A stretch of 13,306 nucleotides of DNA from positions 1 to 13,306 of the forward strand of contig FWCC01000306.1 of NCBI GenBank assembly GCA_900169235.1. Reading direction: 5' to 3'. The position numbers and the translations under genes were made by a program. The notes below the pieces were generated by a model that was not told where the DNA came from, searched no databases, and worked only from the letters and a program-made list of their open reading frames with translations. This DNA is from Zarea fungicola. Its lineage: Eukaryota > Ascomycota > Sordariomycetes > Hypocreales > Cordycipitaceae. Of the stretch, positions 1 through 8,607 are shown piece by piece (the first letter of the stretch is position 1; each line of letters opens with the position of its first letter).

Positions 1-568
1 TGGGGGCGTGGCACAAGTACATAGCAAACTCAGTTTGGCCCAAGGCTATTGCAGGTTTAAATTGTCATGCCAAACTCTCGGGGCCGCTTTGACAAGTATC
101 AATGTAACGTCGCGCCTATGACATGACGCTACATGCAAGGAAGTATTCAAGCCATGAAATTACTGGCCACAGTGCTTTGGCGACACAATCAAAACGTCGT
201 ACCGAAGAATGGCAATGTATCTTGCAGCCAAAGGTGTGTGGCGTTTGGTCCATGCTCAATGATAAGCCCACAGAGCAACCGGCACAGGGACGCCTCCGGT
301 CCGTCCTCCGGCCCCAGTGGGACAAGAGTCAGTCAGCCCTGGTCAGCCAGCATCCACATGAGTTCAAACTCGTGCAGCGTCTCTGTCATTAGGAGAACAA
401 AGTCAACAGCAGAAATGCGTAGCGTTCTAACAATATCATGAGCTGCAGTCCTAGTACATCTATATAATGACCATGCCCATCACAGAGACTAGTGTTTTGC
501 TCACTCACTATCTCTAAATCATATTTGAGTTGCCCAAGTTTTTACCTTCATTCTTCTGCATAGACACA
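1..568. other. Non-coding region upstream of the UNC93-like gene
   Basis: I see no convincing gene here. The open frames (about 116-441, both strands) overlap one another, have low-complexity composition and show no recognisable motif, so they look like chance frames. The stretch ends in the probable promoter and leader of the gene starting at 569: a TATATAAT sequence at 461-468, then a CT-rich tract. Two exact CCTCCGG copies at 293-299 and 305-311 could be a binding site for a Zn2Cys6 regulator, but this is only a sequence resemblance. Any gene to the left of the window does not visibly enter it. Confidence 0.55.
461..468 (+). promoter_or_regulatory. TATA-like element before the UNC93-like gene
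   Basis: TATATAAT lies 100 bp before the ATG at 569 and is followed by a pyrimidine-rich stretch (about 498-555), which is a common arrangement in fungal promoters. The assignment rests on sequence and position only. Confidence 0.35.
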
Positions 569-2144
569 ATGGTTGAGGAGGGGTATAAGAGTACCTTTCG
601 GCGGTTCAACTCGCCTTTTTGGCAAATCATTCTGGTCAGTCTGGTTGCCTTTGGGTAAGTTGCATCTCTCAACAGGACAGAGCAGACAAGTTGCTTACGC
701 TAACATGTGCCAAGTTGCCCAGGAATTTACAATGCCCTGAGCGGAGTTGGTGGAGGAGGCCAGCTTGACAGCACCACGCAAGCTAAATCCCACATTGCGC
801 TCGCCTCAGTCAGTGCTTTTGGCAATCTGTTTGTCGCCCCAATCGTAACCAATCAGATTGGACCGAAATGGACACTCTTCCTCGGAGGTACGACGTATGT
901 GCTCTATGCCGGCTCGCTCCTTGCCTACAGTCACATCAAGAGCCAAGCCTTTGTCATTGCTGCTGGGGGCATTCTTGGAATTGGAGCGTCTCTTCTCTGG
1001 ATCGCTCAAGGCGGTATTATGACCGGTTATCCTCTCCCTAGTCAGCAAGGTCGATCAATTGGTGTATTCTGGTTCATCTTCAAGTAAGTTGTGCCCGTTT
1101 GTAAGAAGCCATTTCCACGGGCAACTAATGCTGCTTTCGTAGCCTCGGTGGATTTCTGGGATCCATCATATCATTTGGTCTGAATTTTCATTCCAGCGCC
1201 GGTACTGTGACGGACTCAACGTACATTGCATTCATGTGCATTATGGCCGCCGGTTGTGGCAGTGCCCTCTTTTTGTTGAAGCCCGAGAACGTAATTCGAG
1301 AAGATGGTACCCGGGCCGGTGTTGCGCAGCGACCGTCCATCTGGAATGAGTTTGTGGCCACAGTCAAGATTTTGAAGCGCTGGGAGACAATCGCATTGAT
1401 TCCGTTCTGGTTTTCAGCCAACTGTATGTGGTTTTCTTTCTCGTGCCTGGATGACTCAGTCCTCAAGTTACGACTACTAACAGTTGACAACCAGACTTTT
1501 ACAATTACCAGCAAAACAGCTTCAACGGAAAGCTATTCAATATCCGTACGCGCTCTTTCAATGGCGGTATGTACTGGCTTGCACAAATGGTGTCGAGCTA
1601 TCTCTGTGGCGTCTTTCTTGACAACAAGAGAATGGGCCGCCGAAGCCGGGCTATATGGGGCTATATGCTTGCTGGACTTCTTGCCGTCATTATTTGGGGT
1701 GGTGGGTTGGCACTCCAGCTTAGAAGGGGGCCCTCCAGCAACTATTACAAACTCCGTGAAATGGACCTCATTCACTCCGGAAACAAATACGCTGGTCCAT
1801 TCCTTTTGTACTTCTTCTATGGGGCTTTTGATGCCATCTGGCAGACGCTCTGCTACTGGACATTGGCATACCTTGCTGACGAATCTCCCGAGCAAGCGGC
1901 TCGCTTTGTTGGTGCATTCAAGGCTTTTGAGGCTGCTGGAAGTGCCATGGCTTCGAAGATCAACTCTACTAGCACGAACTACAATGTGGAATTTGGGTTA
2001 AACTGTGGAATTCTTTTGTTTGGCTGGCTTTGCGCTCTACCTGTGGCTTTCAAAGTCAAGGACATCCCATCGAACGACGACCTTGGCGTGGACGAAAATG
2101 GAAAAGAGACGGGCATGATGGATCACCTTGAGGAAAAGGTTTAG
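569..2144 (+). CDS. UNC93/DUF895-like major facilitator superfamily membrane protein
   Basis: Four exons join into one 461-residue frame: 569-654, 715-1083, 1143-1423 and 1495-2144. All three introns (60, 59 and 71 bp) are GT-AG with branch sites CTAAC (700-704), CTAAT (1124-1128) and CTAAC (1477-1481). Each junction restores a sensible motif: FGCPGIYNAL at the first, WFIFNLGGF at the second, SANYFYNYQQN at the third. The protein resembles fungal UNC93-like MFS proteins (DUF895): a glycine-rich GVGGGGQ at about residues 39-45, the LLWIAQGG...GYP signature at about 122-135, about ten or more hydrophobic segments, and a charged acidic tail. Such proteins sit in membranes. Substrates are mostly unknown, so transport is inferred from the family. 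The length is normal and no break is visible. The apparent frame change near 1424-1495 is explained by intron 3. A possible polyadenylation-type AATAAG lies at 2191-2196. The next gene on the same strand encodes a secreted lyase 1.66 kb away, and a functional pairing is speculative. Confidence 0.88.
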
Positions 2145-2455
2145 AATACAGCTGTTGTTCTTTGCTAGCATTCTGCATTCTGTCCAAATCAATAAGGTTG
2201 TCTCAGTTTGTTTTGTATTTAACAGACTCAAATGTGTTAAATGCCATTCCATGCAGACCTCCATTCCGCTGCTGTTGTGATCATTGACTTGCTTGCCTAG
2301 CAAAGTATTCATGGAAGCCTGACACCTGCAACAGGCTTCCGTCGGCCATCGCCTTAACCAACGGCAACTTACAATAAGACAAGAAAAGTGAGGTCATAAT
2401 ATTAGCTAGGGATAGTTCATTATTTACTATTTTCTTTTTACTTTTTTCATTTTAT

Positions 2456-2471
2456 TTCCTATATATAGGAA
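2456..2471. repeat. 16-bp perfect palindrome in AT-rich spacer
   Basis: TTCCTATATATAGGAA reads identically on both strands. It sits after a T-rich run in the AT-rich block downstream of the UNC93-like gene. It could be a dimeric protein-binding site, part of a transposon relic, or chance. No function can be assigned. Confidence 0.6.
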
Positions 2472-2479
2472 TGGGCTCC

Positions 2480-2541
2480 TCTCTTAGCTATAGCCTCCTT
2501 TTAAATGTTATTGAGTTATAAGTTGCATACCAGCTAAGAGA
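2480..2541. repeat. 10-bp inverted repeat, 42-bp loop
   Basis: TCTCTTAGCT (2480-2489) and its exact reverse complement AGCTAAGAGA (2532-2541) flank 42 AT-rich bases. The pair begins 9 bases after the 16-bp palindrome. Together they may be remnants of a small inverted-repeat element, though no target duplication is evident. Confidence 0.5.
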
Positions 2542-3029
2542 AACACCTCCCAACCAGTGCATCGTAACTGCTTGTAATCGTACCACTAGCTACAGCACAA
2601 GATAAACGAAGATTTTTGATTCATTCATACGTTACAGATATTTTTTTCTAATTAAACCGAAAACAATAGTGACTCGTATTTCCTGTGTTGCGTTTTGTAC
2701 AATGCACCGCAACACTTGACGGGCAGCAGCCATTCTGTGTCGGCCTGAGTCATGACTTTGCACCTGAATAACTCAGTTTCCCAGTTGGGATTAGTAACGT
2801 TACCTTAACATGCGTCAACGCCATTACAAGCCATCTTCAGGTTAATTTACTCATTCATTGAGGGTATTCTGCGCTCGATAAGGTGCAATGCAATCAACGG
2901 ACGTCAAAGCTCTTGTGGTGTAGTGCCGGACCCTCGGCATCAGCCAGGTTCTTAGTGTCGCTCGCTGAGTCTCAATGGTGCAGGAAAATCCTTGGCCGCC
3001 TCAATTGGCATTTCGGGAGCCGCACAAAT

Positions 3030-3047
3030 CTCGGGGCAGCCCCCGAG
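3030..3047. promoter_or_regulatory. GC-rich inverted repeat CTCGGGG-cagc-CCCCGAG
   Basis: Two perfect 7-bp arms (3030-3036, 3041-3047) are separated by four bases. The repeat contains CGG and CCG half-sites 8 bp apart, the kind of everted or inverted triplets bound by fungal Zn2Cys6 activators. It lies about 750 bp before the lyase start inside a GC-rich island. A regulatory role for the downstream gene is inferred, and the structure itself is directly visible. Confidence 0.4.
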
Positions 3048-3122
3048 TCGGTCAACCGGGCCACTTACGGGGTCAGCCCGTCGCGGAGCAAGATGGGCTG
3101 GCATGCTACCCCGCGTTCGGCC

Positions 3123-3129
3123 GGCTAAA
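3123..3129 (+). promoter_or_regulatory. GGCTAAA, XlnR/Xyr1-type motif
   Basis: GGCTAAA matches the described binding motif of the fungal (hemi)cellulase activator XlnR/Xyr1 and lies 673 bp before the start of the polysaccharide lyase gene. GCGGAG (about 3083-3088) and CCCCGC (about 3109-3114, GCGGGG on the other strand) nearby fit the loose CreA consensus SYGGRG. These motifs are short and occur often by chance, so this is a weak call. Confidence 0.2.
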
Positions 3130-3741
3130 TCTGCGGAAGTTCTGACTGCCAGAAATTGGGGTAAGTCATTTATGCATTGTAGCATTGATCTGCATTTGGA
3201 ATCTCATCAAGTGTATTTGCTGTTCTGGGAGATGCTACTGGAGGCGGCATGGTTTCGGCTGGAGGCCGAGCAAAACAAGAAAGCCACACTCTCAAGAGTT
3301 GACGCTTGACCGTTGGCCAAAAGCCCCATACCCCTCAAACAGTCTAAATAACTAATCGAATTTCAAGCCTTTCATCTTAGAGCTTACTGTGGAGTGTATG
3401 CGGAGTGCATTGCTCCACGCAAGTCCGTCAATCTCCCTCCGCAATATACTTAAAATCAGGCGCCAGCTATGTGAAGGCAAATGTACTGAAAATGTTCTCC
3501 AGCAAAGCCACGATAAACAAGTACGGGGAAAATTGGCAATTATCCCTCTACTGGAAAGCCTGACTATGTGAGTGGGTAGCTTGAGTTACTTGGCCCATTT
3601 TGCTTCGTATACTCAATGCAATATTGGCCTTGAAGTCATTGGGTGGCGTTTCGTGGATGGATGCAGCAACTGGCAACTACAAAAGGCCATCGATTTCGCC
3701 ACAACTATGCTGGGACCTTGGAGACTTACGAACTATCCCCA

Positions 3742-3779
3742 ACAATTAGACCTCCACAGACAATTATCAGACCGCCACA
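3742..3779 (+). repeat. Imperfect tandem repeat in the lyase 5' leader
   Basis: Two adjacent units starting ACAATTA and ending in CCNCCACA-like sequence (3742-3759 and 3760-3779) lie just before the lyase ATG. The second unit differs mainly by a short insertion. This looks like a small local duplication in the untranslated leader. The reading frame is also open here, but the translation is proline-rich and unlike the mature protein. Confidence 0.4.
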
Positions 3780-3801
3780 TCTCTTCATTGAAACATTGCC
3801 A

Positions 3802-5706
3802 ATGAAAGCACATATTCTTTTCTTGTGTGGTGGTGCGATCACCGCAGCTGCCGCCGATGTCTTTGGAAACCTCACGTCCCACCCTAGATTGATGTTAACT
3901 CCGGGTCGTGTCAAGGATGTACTTGCCATGACGCAGACCGACCCGCACTATCAAGACATTATTTCTGCACTGAAGGATACTGCCGATGCTACAGTTGCTA
4001 GGCCATTCACCATCACCGATGCTTCCAAATGGGTAACTGTCACTCGCCTCCAGGTGGGGGCCGTAGCTGGAACATTCCTCTTGCAGAATAATAGTGTCTA
4101 TTCGGACTGGGTTATTGACACCATTCTCAAGCTTTCGAGTCTCCCCAATTGGGCTCCCTCCAACTTCTTGTTTACTGCAGATATTGCCATGACCGTAGCT
4201 ATCGGCTATGACTGGGTTTACGATGAGCTTACATCGGCTCAGCGTCAGACGATTGAGACTGCAATTGCCAACAATGCGTTTACTCCTGCTCTCACCGCTC
4301 CACTCAACACTTGGGTATCTTACACAAACAACTGGGCTCAAGTGACGCGTGGATGCTTGATTATTGCCGCTCTGGCTATTGGAGACAAGAACCCCACCAT
4401 CTCAAACAAAATAATGGACTTTTCTATGAAACAGCTGAACATTTCTTTGGAGCAATATGCCCCAGATGGAGGGTGGGTTGAAGGTCATGCGTACGGCCTT
4501 TACCCTGGCATCTTCCTTACCTTGATGCTACGGTCTATGGAGACAGCATTGGGCACTGACTTGGGAATCTCCAACATGCCTGGAATCAGCAACCTTGGCG
4601 GCTGGATGACTCATGGCTTCGGACAGGCTGGAGGCTTCAGCTGGGCTGATGGTGCCTGGACTTTCGACAATGCCAATAGCTTGTGGAGCGTAGGATACTT
4701 TGCCCAGCGCTTCAACAAGCCCGAATGGCTTCAGACGATGGTATCCCACTTTAATACCACGCAACTGGCCGCCTTCCAAGCCTTTGTATTTTACGACTCC
4801 AAACTCATGACACCCAATCTCTTGCCCACCACGGCCCGATCCAACCAGGTTAAAAATGTTGCAGGCATGACCCACCGGACATCCTGGACGGATAAGAATG
4901 GCTGGTTCTTTGGCTTCATGGGTGGCTTCAACGGCCGCTCGCACGGACACCTCGACGCTGGCTCCTTTGTCATTGACTACAAGGGCTATCGGTGGGCGGA
5001 GCTTCTCGGCTCGGATAGCTACAGCCTCACCAGATATTTTCATGCCCCTGATCGCTGGACTTACTATCGGTGCCGTACGGAAGGCGCCAACACGCTGAGC
5101 ATTTCTCCGCAAAAGCAAACTGCGCTGCATTTCGCAAATCAGATTCCCTCGGCGAACAATTCCCTGCGATGGGCCGGTAGCTTTGACCCAACCAGTCGCT
5201 TTGGTGTGGCCAACTTGACACAGGCCTATTCCAACGTGACAACTAGCGTGCTTCGCGGCGTAGCGCTGTTGAAAAACGCCGAAATTGTCATCCGTGACGA
5301 GGTCCAGGCCAGCAAGCCCGTTGATATTGCAACCAGTTGGCACACCACAGCTAACGTCAAGATCAACAGCAACCGAACTGCTACCCTAACAAAGGCTGGC
5401 ATAGCTCTAGATCTCACAATAGTGTCCCCCTGTGGTGCATATTTCGAGCTGACTGATACGAACCCGTGCCACGCATATAGCCCATGCGCAGAGATGACCA
5501 ACAGCGGCATCTACAACCTGGCGGTCAGACTGCCTAGTCTTACCACTGCGGCAAATATATCGGTGGTTCTCACAGAGAGCGGTGTGAATGCCTCGCCGTT
5601 TAATGTACCACTGAGCCAGTGGTATGCTAACTGCAAACAAGATTGCTGGGAGTCGGAGAATGTTGTGGATCCATACTGGCTCAGAGACTCGGAGAGATAT
5701 TACTAG
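3802..5706 (+). CDS. Secreted heparinase II/III-like polysaccharide lyase (candidate)
   Basis: A single uninterrupted exon of 634 codons. I start at the ATG at 3802 because it gives a signal peptide (K2, hydrophobic core, AAAA-D with likely cleavage after residue 18). The frame is open further upstream (ATG at 3661), but that extension is basic and would bury the signal. The protein matches the heparinase II/III / alginate-lyase-like fold: an N-terminal alpha toroid (about 25-330) and a beta-sandwich (about 350-600) containing SHGHLDAGSF (380-389) and RWTYYRCRTEGANT (418-431). Candidate catalytic or substrate residues are N177 in NNW, H229 and Y231/Y234 in the EGHAYGLY stretch, and H383. Relatives break uronic-acid-containing polysaccharides by beta-elimination. 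The actual substrate here is unknown and could be uronate, alginate or glycosaminoglycan. At least nine N-glycosylation sequons (for example N23, N213, N478, N585) fit secretion, as does a cysteine-bearing tail. Lack of introns and bacterial-style motifs raise the possibility of horizontal transfer. It converges with the HET gene across 99 bp. Confidence 0.8.
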   Translation: MKAHILFLCGGAITAAAADVFGNLTSHPRLMLTPGRVKDVLAMTQTDPHYQDIISALKDTADATVARPFTITDASKWVTVTRLQVGAVAGTFLLQNNSVYSDWVIDTILKLSSLPNWAPSNFLFTADIAMTVAIGYDWVYDELTSAQRQTIETAIANNAFTPALTAPLNTWVSYTNNWAQVTRGCLIIAALAIGDKNPTISNKIMDFSMKQLNISLEQYAPDGGWVEGHAYGLYPGIFLTLMLRSMETALGTDLGISNMPGISNLGGWMTHGFGQAGGFSWADGAWTFDNANSLWSVGYFAQRFNKPEWLQTMVSHFNTTQLAAFQAFVFYDSKLMTPNLLPTTARSNQVKNVAGMTHRTSWTDKNGWFFGFMGGFNGRSHGHLDAGSFVIDYKGYRWAELLGSDSYSLTRYFHAPDRWTYYRCRTEGANTLSISPQKQTALHFANQIPSANNSLRWAGSFDPTSRFGVANLTQAYSNVTTSVLRGVALLKNAEIVIRDEVQASKPVDIATSWHTTANVKINSNRTATLTKAGIALDLTIVSPCGAYFELTDTNPCHAYSPCAEMTNSGIYNLAVRLPSLTTAANISVVLTESGVNASPFNVPLSQWYANCKQDCWESENVVDPYWLRDSERYY

Positions 5707-5710
5707 TACA

Positions 5711-5743
5711 GTAGTAGTATAATTGAATGACTTCTACTACTAC
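5711..5743. repeat. Hairpin in the convergent 3' spacer
   Basis: GTAGTAGTA (5711-5719) and its exact complement TACTACTAC (5735-5743) flank a 15-base loop. The hairpin starts five bases after the lyase stop codon and lies between two convergent genes, so it would be in the 3' untranslated region of the lyase and possibly of the HET gene. It might affect 3'-end formation or mRNA stability, but it is also a simple trinucleotide repeat. Confidence 0.5.
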
Positions 5744-5805
5744 AACAGGGAACCAAAGTTCATGTACAATCGTGCTTATGATATTTACATGATGCGTATA
5801 TGATG

Positions 5806-8203
5806 CTAGATTAGGGTTATATCTGTCAATTCCACCGTTGTGAAGGGATCGCTTGCTAAATCGTTTAATCGCTCCGTATTCTCAAGATCACCCTGCGATA
5901 AAGGACGGCGGAAACCCTGTACACCGAATAGCTCAGCCCCTTCACTCTCCGCAAGCTTCATTAGCTTCCTCATGACCGTCGAGTGGGCCTTGGAGAGGAT
6001 AAACCCATCTACAAAGCCAACTCTCCGGTACGTAGGCCCCGCCCCAACCTGCTCAACGATGATGCCAAATCTGTATTCGAGGAAGCCATTCTCAAGTAAG
6101 AACGGAAGCCGGACGAGAAAAATGATGAACAGGTTACGGCTGGAAGCGTCCTCGATTTCATTCGGAAAAACATCAAATCCTCCTTCAATCCAAATCTGTG
6201 TCGTCTTCTTGTAACGTTGTGTGTATCGCGCACAGATTGTTTTGTTTGTCAACGCAGATCTCTCTGGTGCATTTCCAAAGTAATAGTCCGGGGTGATGTC
6301 TGGGTCCTCAGCTTGACGTGGTTCAATCGCGGTGATGGGCCACAGAGCGGCGCGCATACTTAGCCACCCACCCTCCAGGCGGCCATTTGGATCATGGTCA
6401 CGCAACTGAAACTCGTGGCCGGTACATGTGGCCAGTTGTTCAAAGTCCGCCATGTTTGAAGCCCATTGAGCGCGGTCGTACCATTGATAAAGAGGAAACT
6501 GGACCGGTCCTACGACCGAAGCCCAGGAAAACGACGGCGCAATGTATTCGTCTTGCTTGCCAAGCGACCCAGCGCCTTGACGGCCACACCATGCCAAACC
6601 TTCCATCAGACTACTCTTCCAGATACCTGCCAGGTATACATCCTTTGAGGATTCTATCGTGGCATGTGCCAATCCGCTCAGGGCGGGAAGCCGATCCGAC
6701 CCTTTCGTGATTGCGCGACTACTATAGTCCGCCACCATCTTGTACCAATCAACGCCGTTTACGGCTTTATTCTCTTCGTAAGAATCTCTACATTCTCTGT
6801 GAATAAGCGAGGCACGGATGTTGGTTGTCTGGCGAATCCTGTCGAGAGGGCCGCCACCCTCAATTGCGTGAGCCTGCCCTTCCTCAGTCGCTGCTACTTC
6901 CTGGCATTCCCAGAACATCTGTCGGGAGCCATAGAATAGAACTCTCCGGGCAAGATAACGCTCTTGAAGACACCACGCCCGCAAGGATAACGGTTCATGA
7001 GAGAGGGGATCAACTACGGCCCATGCCGCCCGGTCCCTGCTTCTAGGCGGCTGTAGCTGTACAACCAGGCCTGCCTGCGTCTTTAAACTGGACATGGATA
7101 GCTTTACTACGTCGAGTCTGTCACGCGGTCCCAGGAATCCTTCGCTGTCGGCACTACCACGTGAGGCTGCCAAGACGAGGTGGGCGTCACGATACACCAT
7201 AGCCATTGCTGCAGCCTCCTTCTGCCAGTCCATCACGTCGTCCTGGATGATGCACAGGGAGTCTATCCAGATATAGCGCAAGCCGAGTCTCTGCGCGACG
7301 TCGACGCCATCCTTGAAGGACTGAGGCAGACGCGACACGTCGATTCCGAGCTTGTGGCTCTCGAGATTTGATCCTAATGTGCATATTGTGTCACCTCCTC
7401 CCCAACAGTGACTTAGCGCAACGTAGCGGTTATCGCCGTCGTAAAGAGAGCCGCCAGTTTCACGGAGGAAAATTTGACCGGTTGAGGCACTCTCACAGAG
7501 GTCTATGAGCCGGCTAGGGAGTTGGGCTGGCGTCGCAACACAGGACGTGTGATTGGCGTTGCAGTTTTCTACCCACGTCTGTGCAATCTGTACGGCGCAA
7601 TTCGAAAGGGGCTCCGCCTGAACCAAAATGTCCTGCACAGTGCCGTGAACCACACCTAATTAAGAAAATAAGAAAAAATGAGTGAATGGGCCTCTTCGCC
7701 AAGTGCACACTCTAGTCAAAGGCGCAGTGGCACTTACCATCGCCATTTGAAACCCTGAAGGATGCCTCCAGCTTCTCGTACGTATCCCAAGACGTTCGAG
7801 ATCCCGCTACTTCGATCGCGACGTTGAGAAAAAACTCGACACTGTGCCGTCCGTCGTTTGCGCGATCGGTATACCGTTGAATGCTCACCGACACTTTGCC
7901 AGTCTTGTACGGCTCGACGTCCACGACATCATAATCGAGGTCTTCTGGCATCATGGACGGCGGTATATCGCCGGATCTTAGCCTCTCCTGCACTACAATC
8001 GGTCTTTCCAGGCGCCATGCCTTGATTACTAGAGCGCAGAGGCTGCATGTTCCCGAAAGTTCGTGAATGATGCTCATGCTTTCGTGCCAGTCCTCGAGCA
8101 GGATGGAGGTACCGTCATCGCTGGCGTCAGCTTCACCAGCCAATATCCGCTGTATTGCGTCGTAAATGGCTAGATTCTGGCATTTTTCACACAATTCTTC
8201 CAT
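5806..8203 (-). CDS. HET-domain (heterokaryon incompatibility) protein
   Basis: Two exons, 8203-7738 and 7655-5806, join across an 82-bp GT-AG intron to give 771 residues. The donor is GTAAGT and the junction codon is Gly156. The HET domain begins at YVALSHCWGG (about 233-242) and continues through RYIWIDSLCIIQ (282-293), DW..EAAAMAMVYRDAHLVLAAS (298-320) and RAWCLQER (381-388), which are its standard blocks. The N-terminus has CEKC (5-8) and CSLC (53-56) pairs, common in long HET proteins and possibly metal-binding. C187 and C194 lie in the linker before the domain. HET proteins trigger cell death when incompatible fungal hyphae fuse. Many family members have no proven allelic partner, so a role in recognition is inferred. 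No NACHT, WD40 or ankyrin sensor is present. The roughly 350-residue C-terminal part has no motif I recognise. Length and frame look intact. The monooxygenase gene lies 404 bp upstream on the same strand. Confidence 0.9.
7656..7737 (-). other. Intron of the HET gene
   Basis: On the minus strand the intron runs from GTAAGTGCC to a TTAATTAG acceptor, 82 bp. Removing it joins the frame ending ...SNGD to the frame beginning VVHGTVQD through a split glycine codon. Without splicing, the first frame stops nine codons later. The branch site is not a clean CTRAY, so the acceptor is slightly less certain than the donor. Confidence 0.75.
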
Positions 8204-8607
8204 TATTAATACCGAAAAACAAAGGCAAAGTTTGAGATCTGCTTAGGGGCCAGGGTCCCATGAAATTTGGACAGTGATATTGTTAGCGTAACTACGGGGC
8301 GACGGCTTACAAGGAGTCCTAAGTGGAGTCGTTTCAAGTTGGAGTTACAGAACGGGACATATTAATACAGTGTAGTTATTAATCAGAAATGAACTACGTA
8401 ATGATGTAGCCAATTTTCAACTCGAGGGAGGAAACCGGCCGGAGCGGGCCGGGCGATCTTCGTCTTAGGAAACGCCTTGTGGTGTTACGCGCCCGAATGT
8501 AGTCTTGTAGATCAGCGTCGACCCTGCAATGCAAAGTTTTGTACTTGGCTTTCGATTATCAGAAGGAACTACGAGTAAATCTACTTGTGTATCTTCTTCT
8601 ATAATTT
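8204..8607. other. Spacer between HET and monooxygenase genes
   Basis: These 404 bp hold the 3' end of the monooxygenase transcript and the promoter of the HET gene, both on the minus strand. I see no gene. A short open frame at about 8465-8671 overlaps the end of the monooxygenase and looks like a shadow. A GC-rich inverted repeat, CCGGCC (8435-8440) and GGCCGG (8447-8452), could be a binding site or chance. Confidence 0.55.

Larger units (their letters stand above)
2145..3801. other. Long intergenic region with AT-rich and GC-rich blocks
   Basis: This 1.66 kb stretch separates two same-strand genes. I find no supportable coding region. Frames at about 2883-3309 follow the GC-rich block and have arginine/serine/proline-rich translations without a motif. 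About 2380-2680 is AT-rich with palindromes (listed separately). About 2940-3140 is a GC-rich island rich in CGG/CCG triplets, typical of fungal regulatory DNA. From there to 3801 lies the probable promoter and leader of the lyase gene. The sharp change in composition could mean a promoter next to a decayed repeat. Confidence 0.6.

Noticed and set aside
360..381. GAGTTCAAACTC as a possible tRNA T-arm
   Set aside because: It is a short palindrome without an acceptor stem, anticodon arm or D-arm at the right distances.
116..441. Overlapping small frames of 69-102 codons before the first gene
   Set aside because: Three frames compete on both strands, none has a motif, and none has a clear promoter.
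1424..1494. Apparent frameshift in the UNC93-like gene
   Set aside because: A GTATGT...CTAAC...CAG intron of 71 bp joins the two frames and restores the conserved SANYFYNYQQN segment.
2883..3309. Small frames in the GC-rich island
   Set aside because: The translations are arginine/serine/proline-rich without motif, as expected from GC-rich non-coding DNA.
4528..5343. A 271-codon open frame on the minus strand inside the lyase gene
   Set aside because: It is antisense to a well-supported coding region and shows no family motif, so it is a composition shadow.
5811..5816. TTAGGG as a telomere-repeat signal
   Set aside because: It is a single copy inside the 3' end of the HET coding region, with no tandem array.
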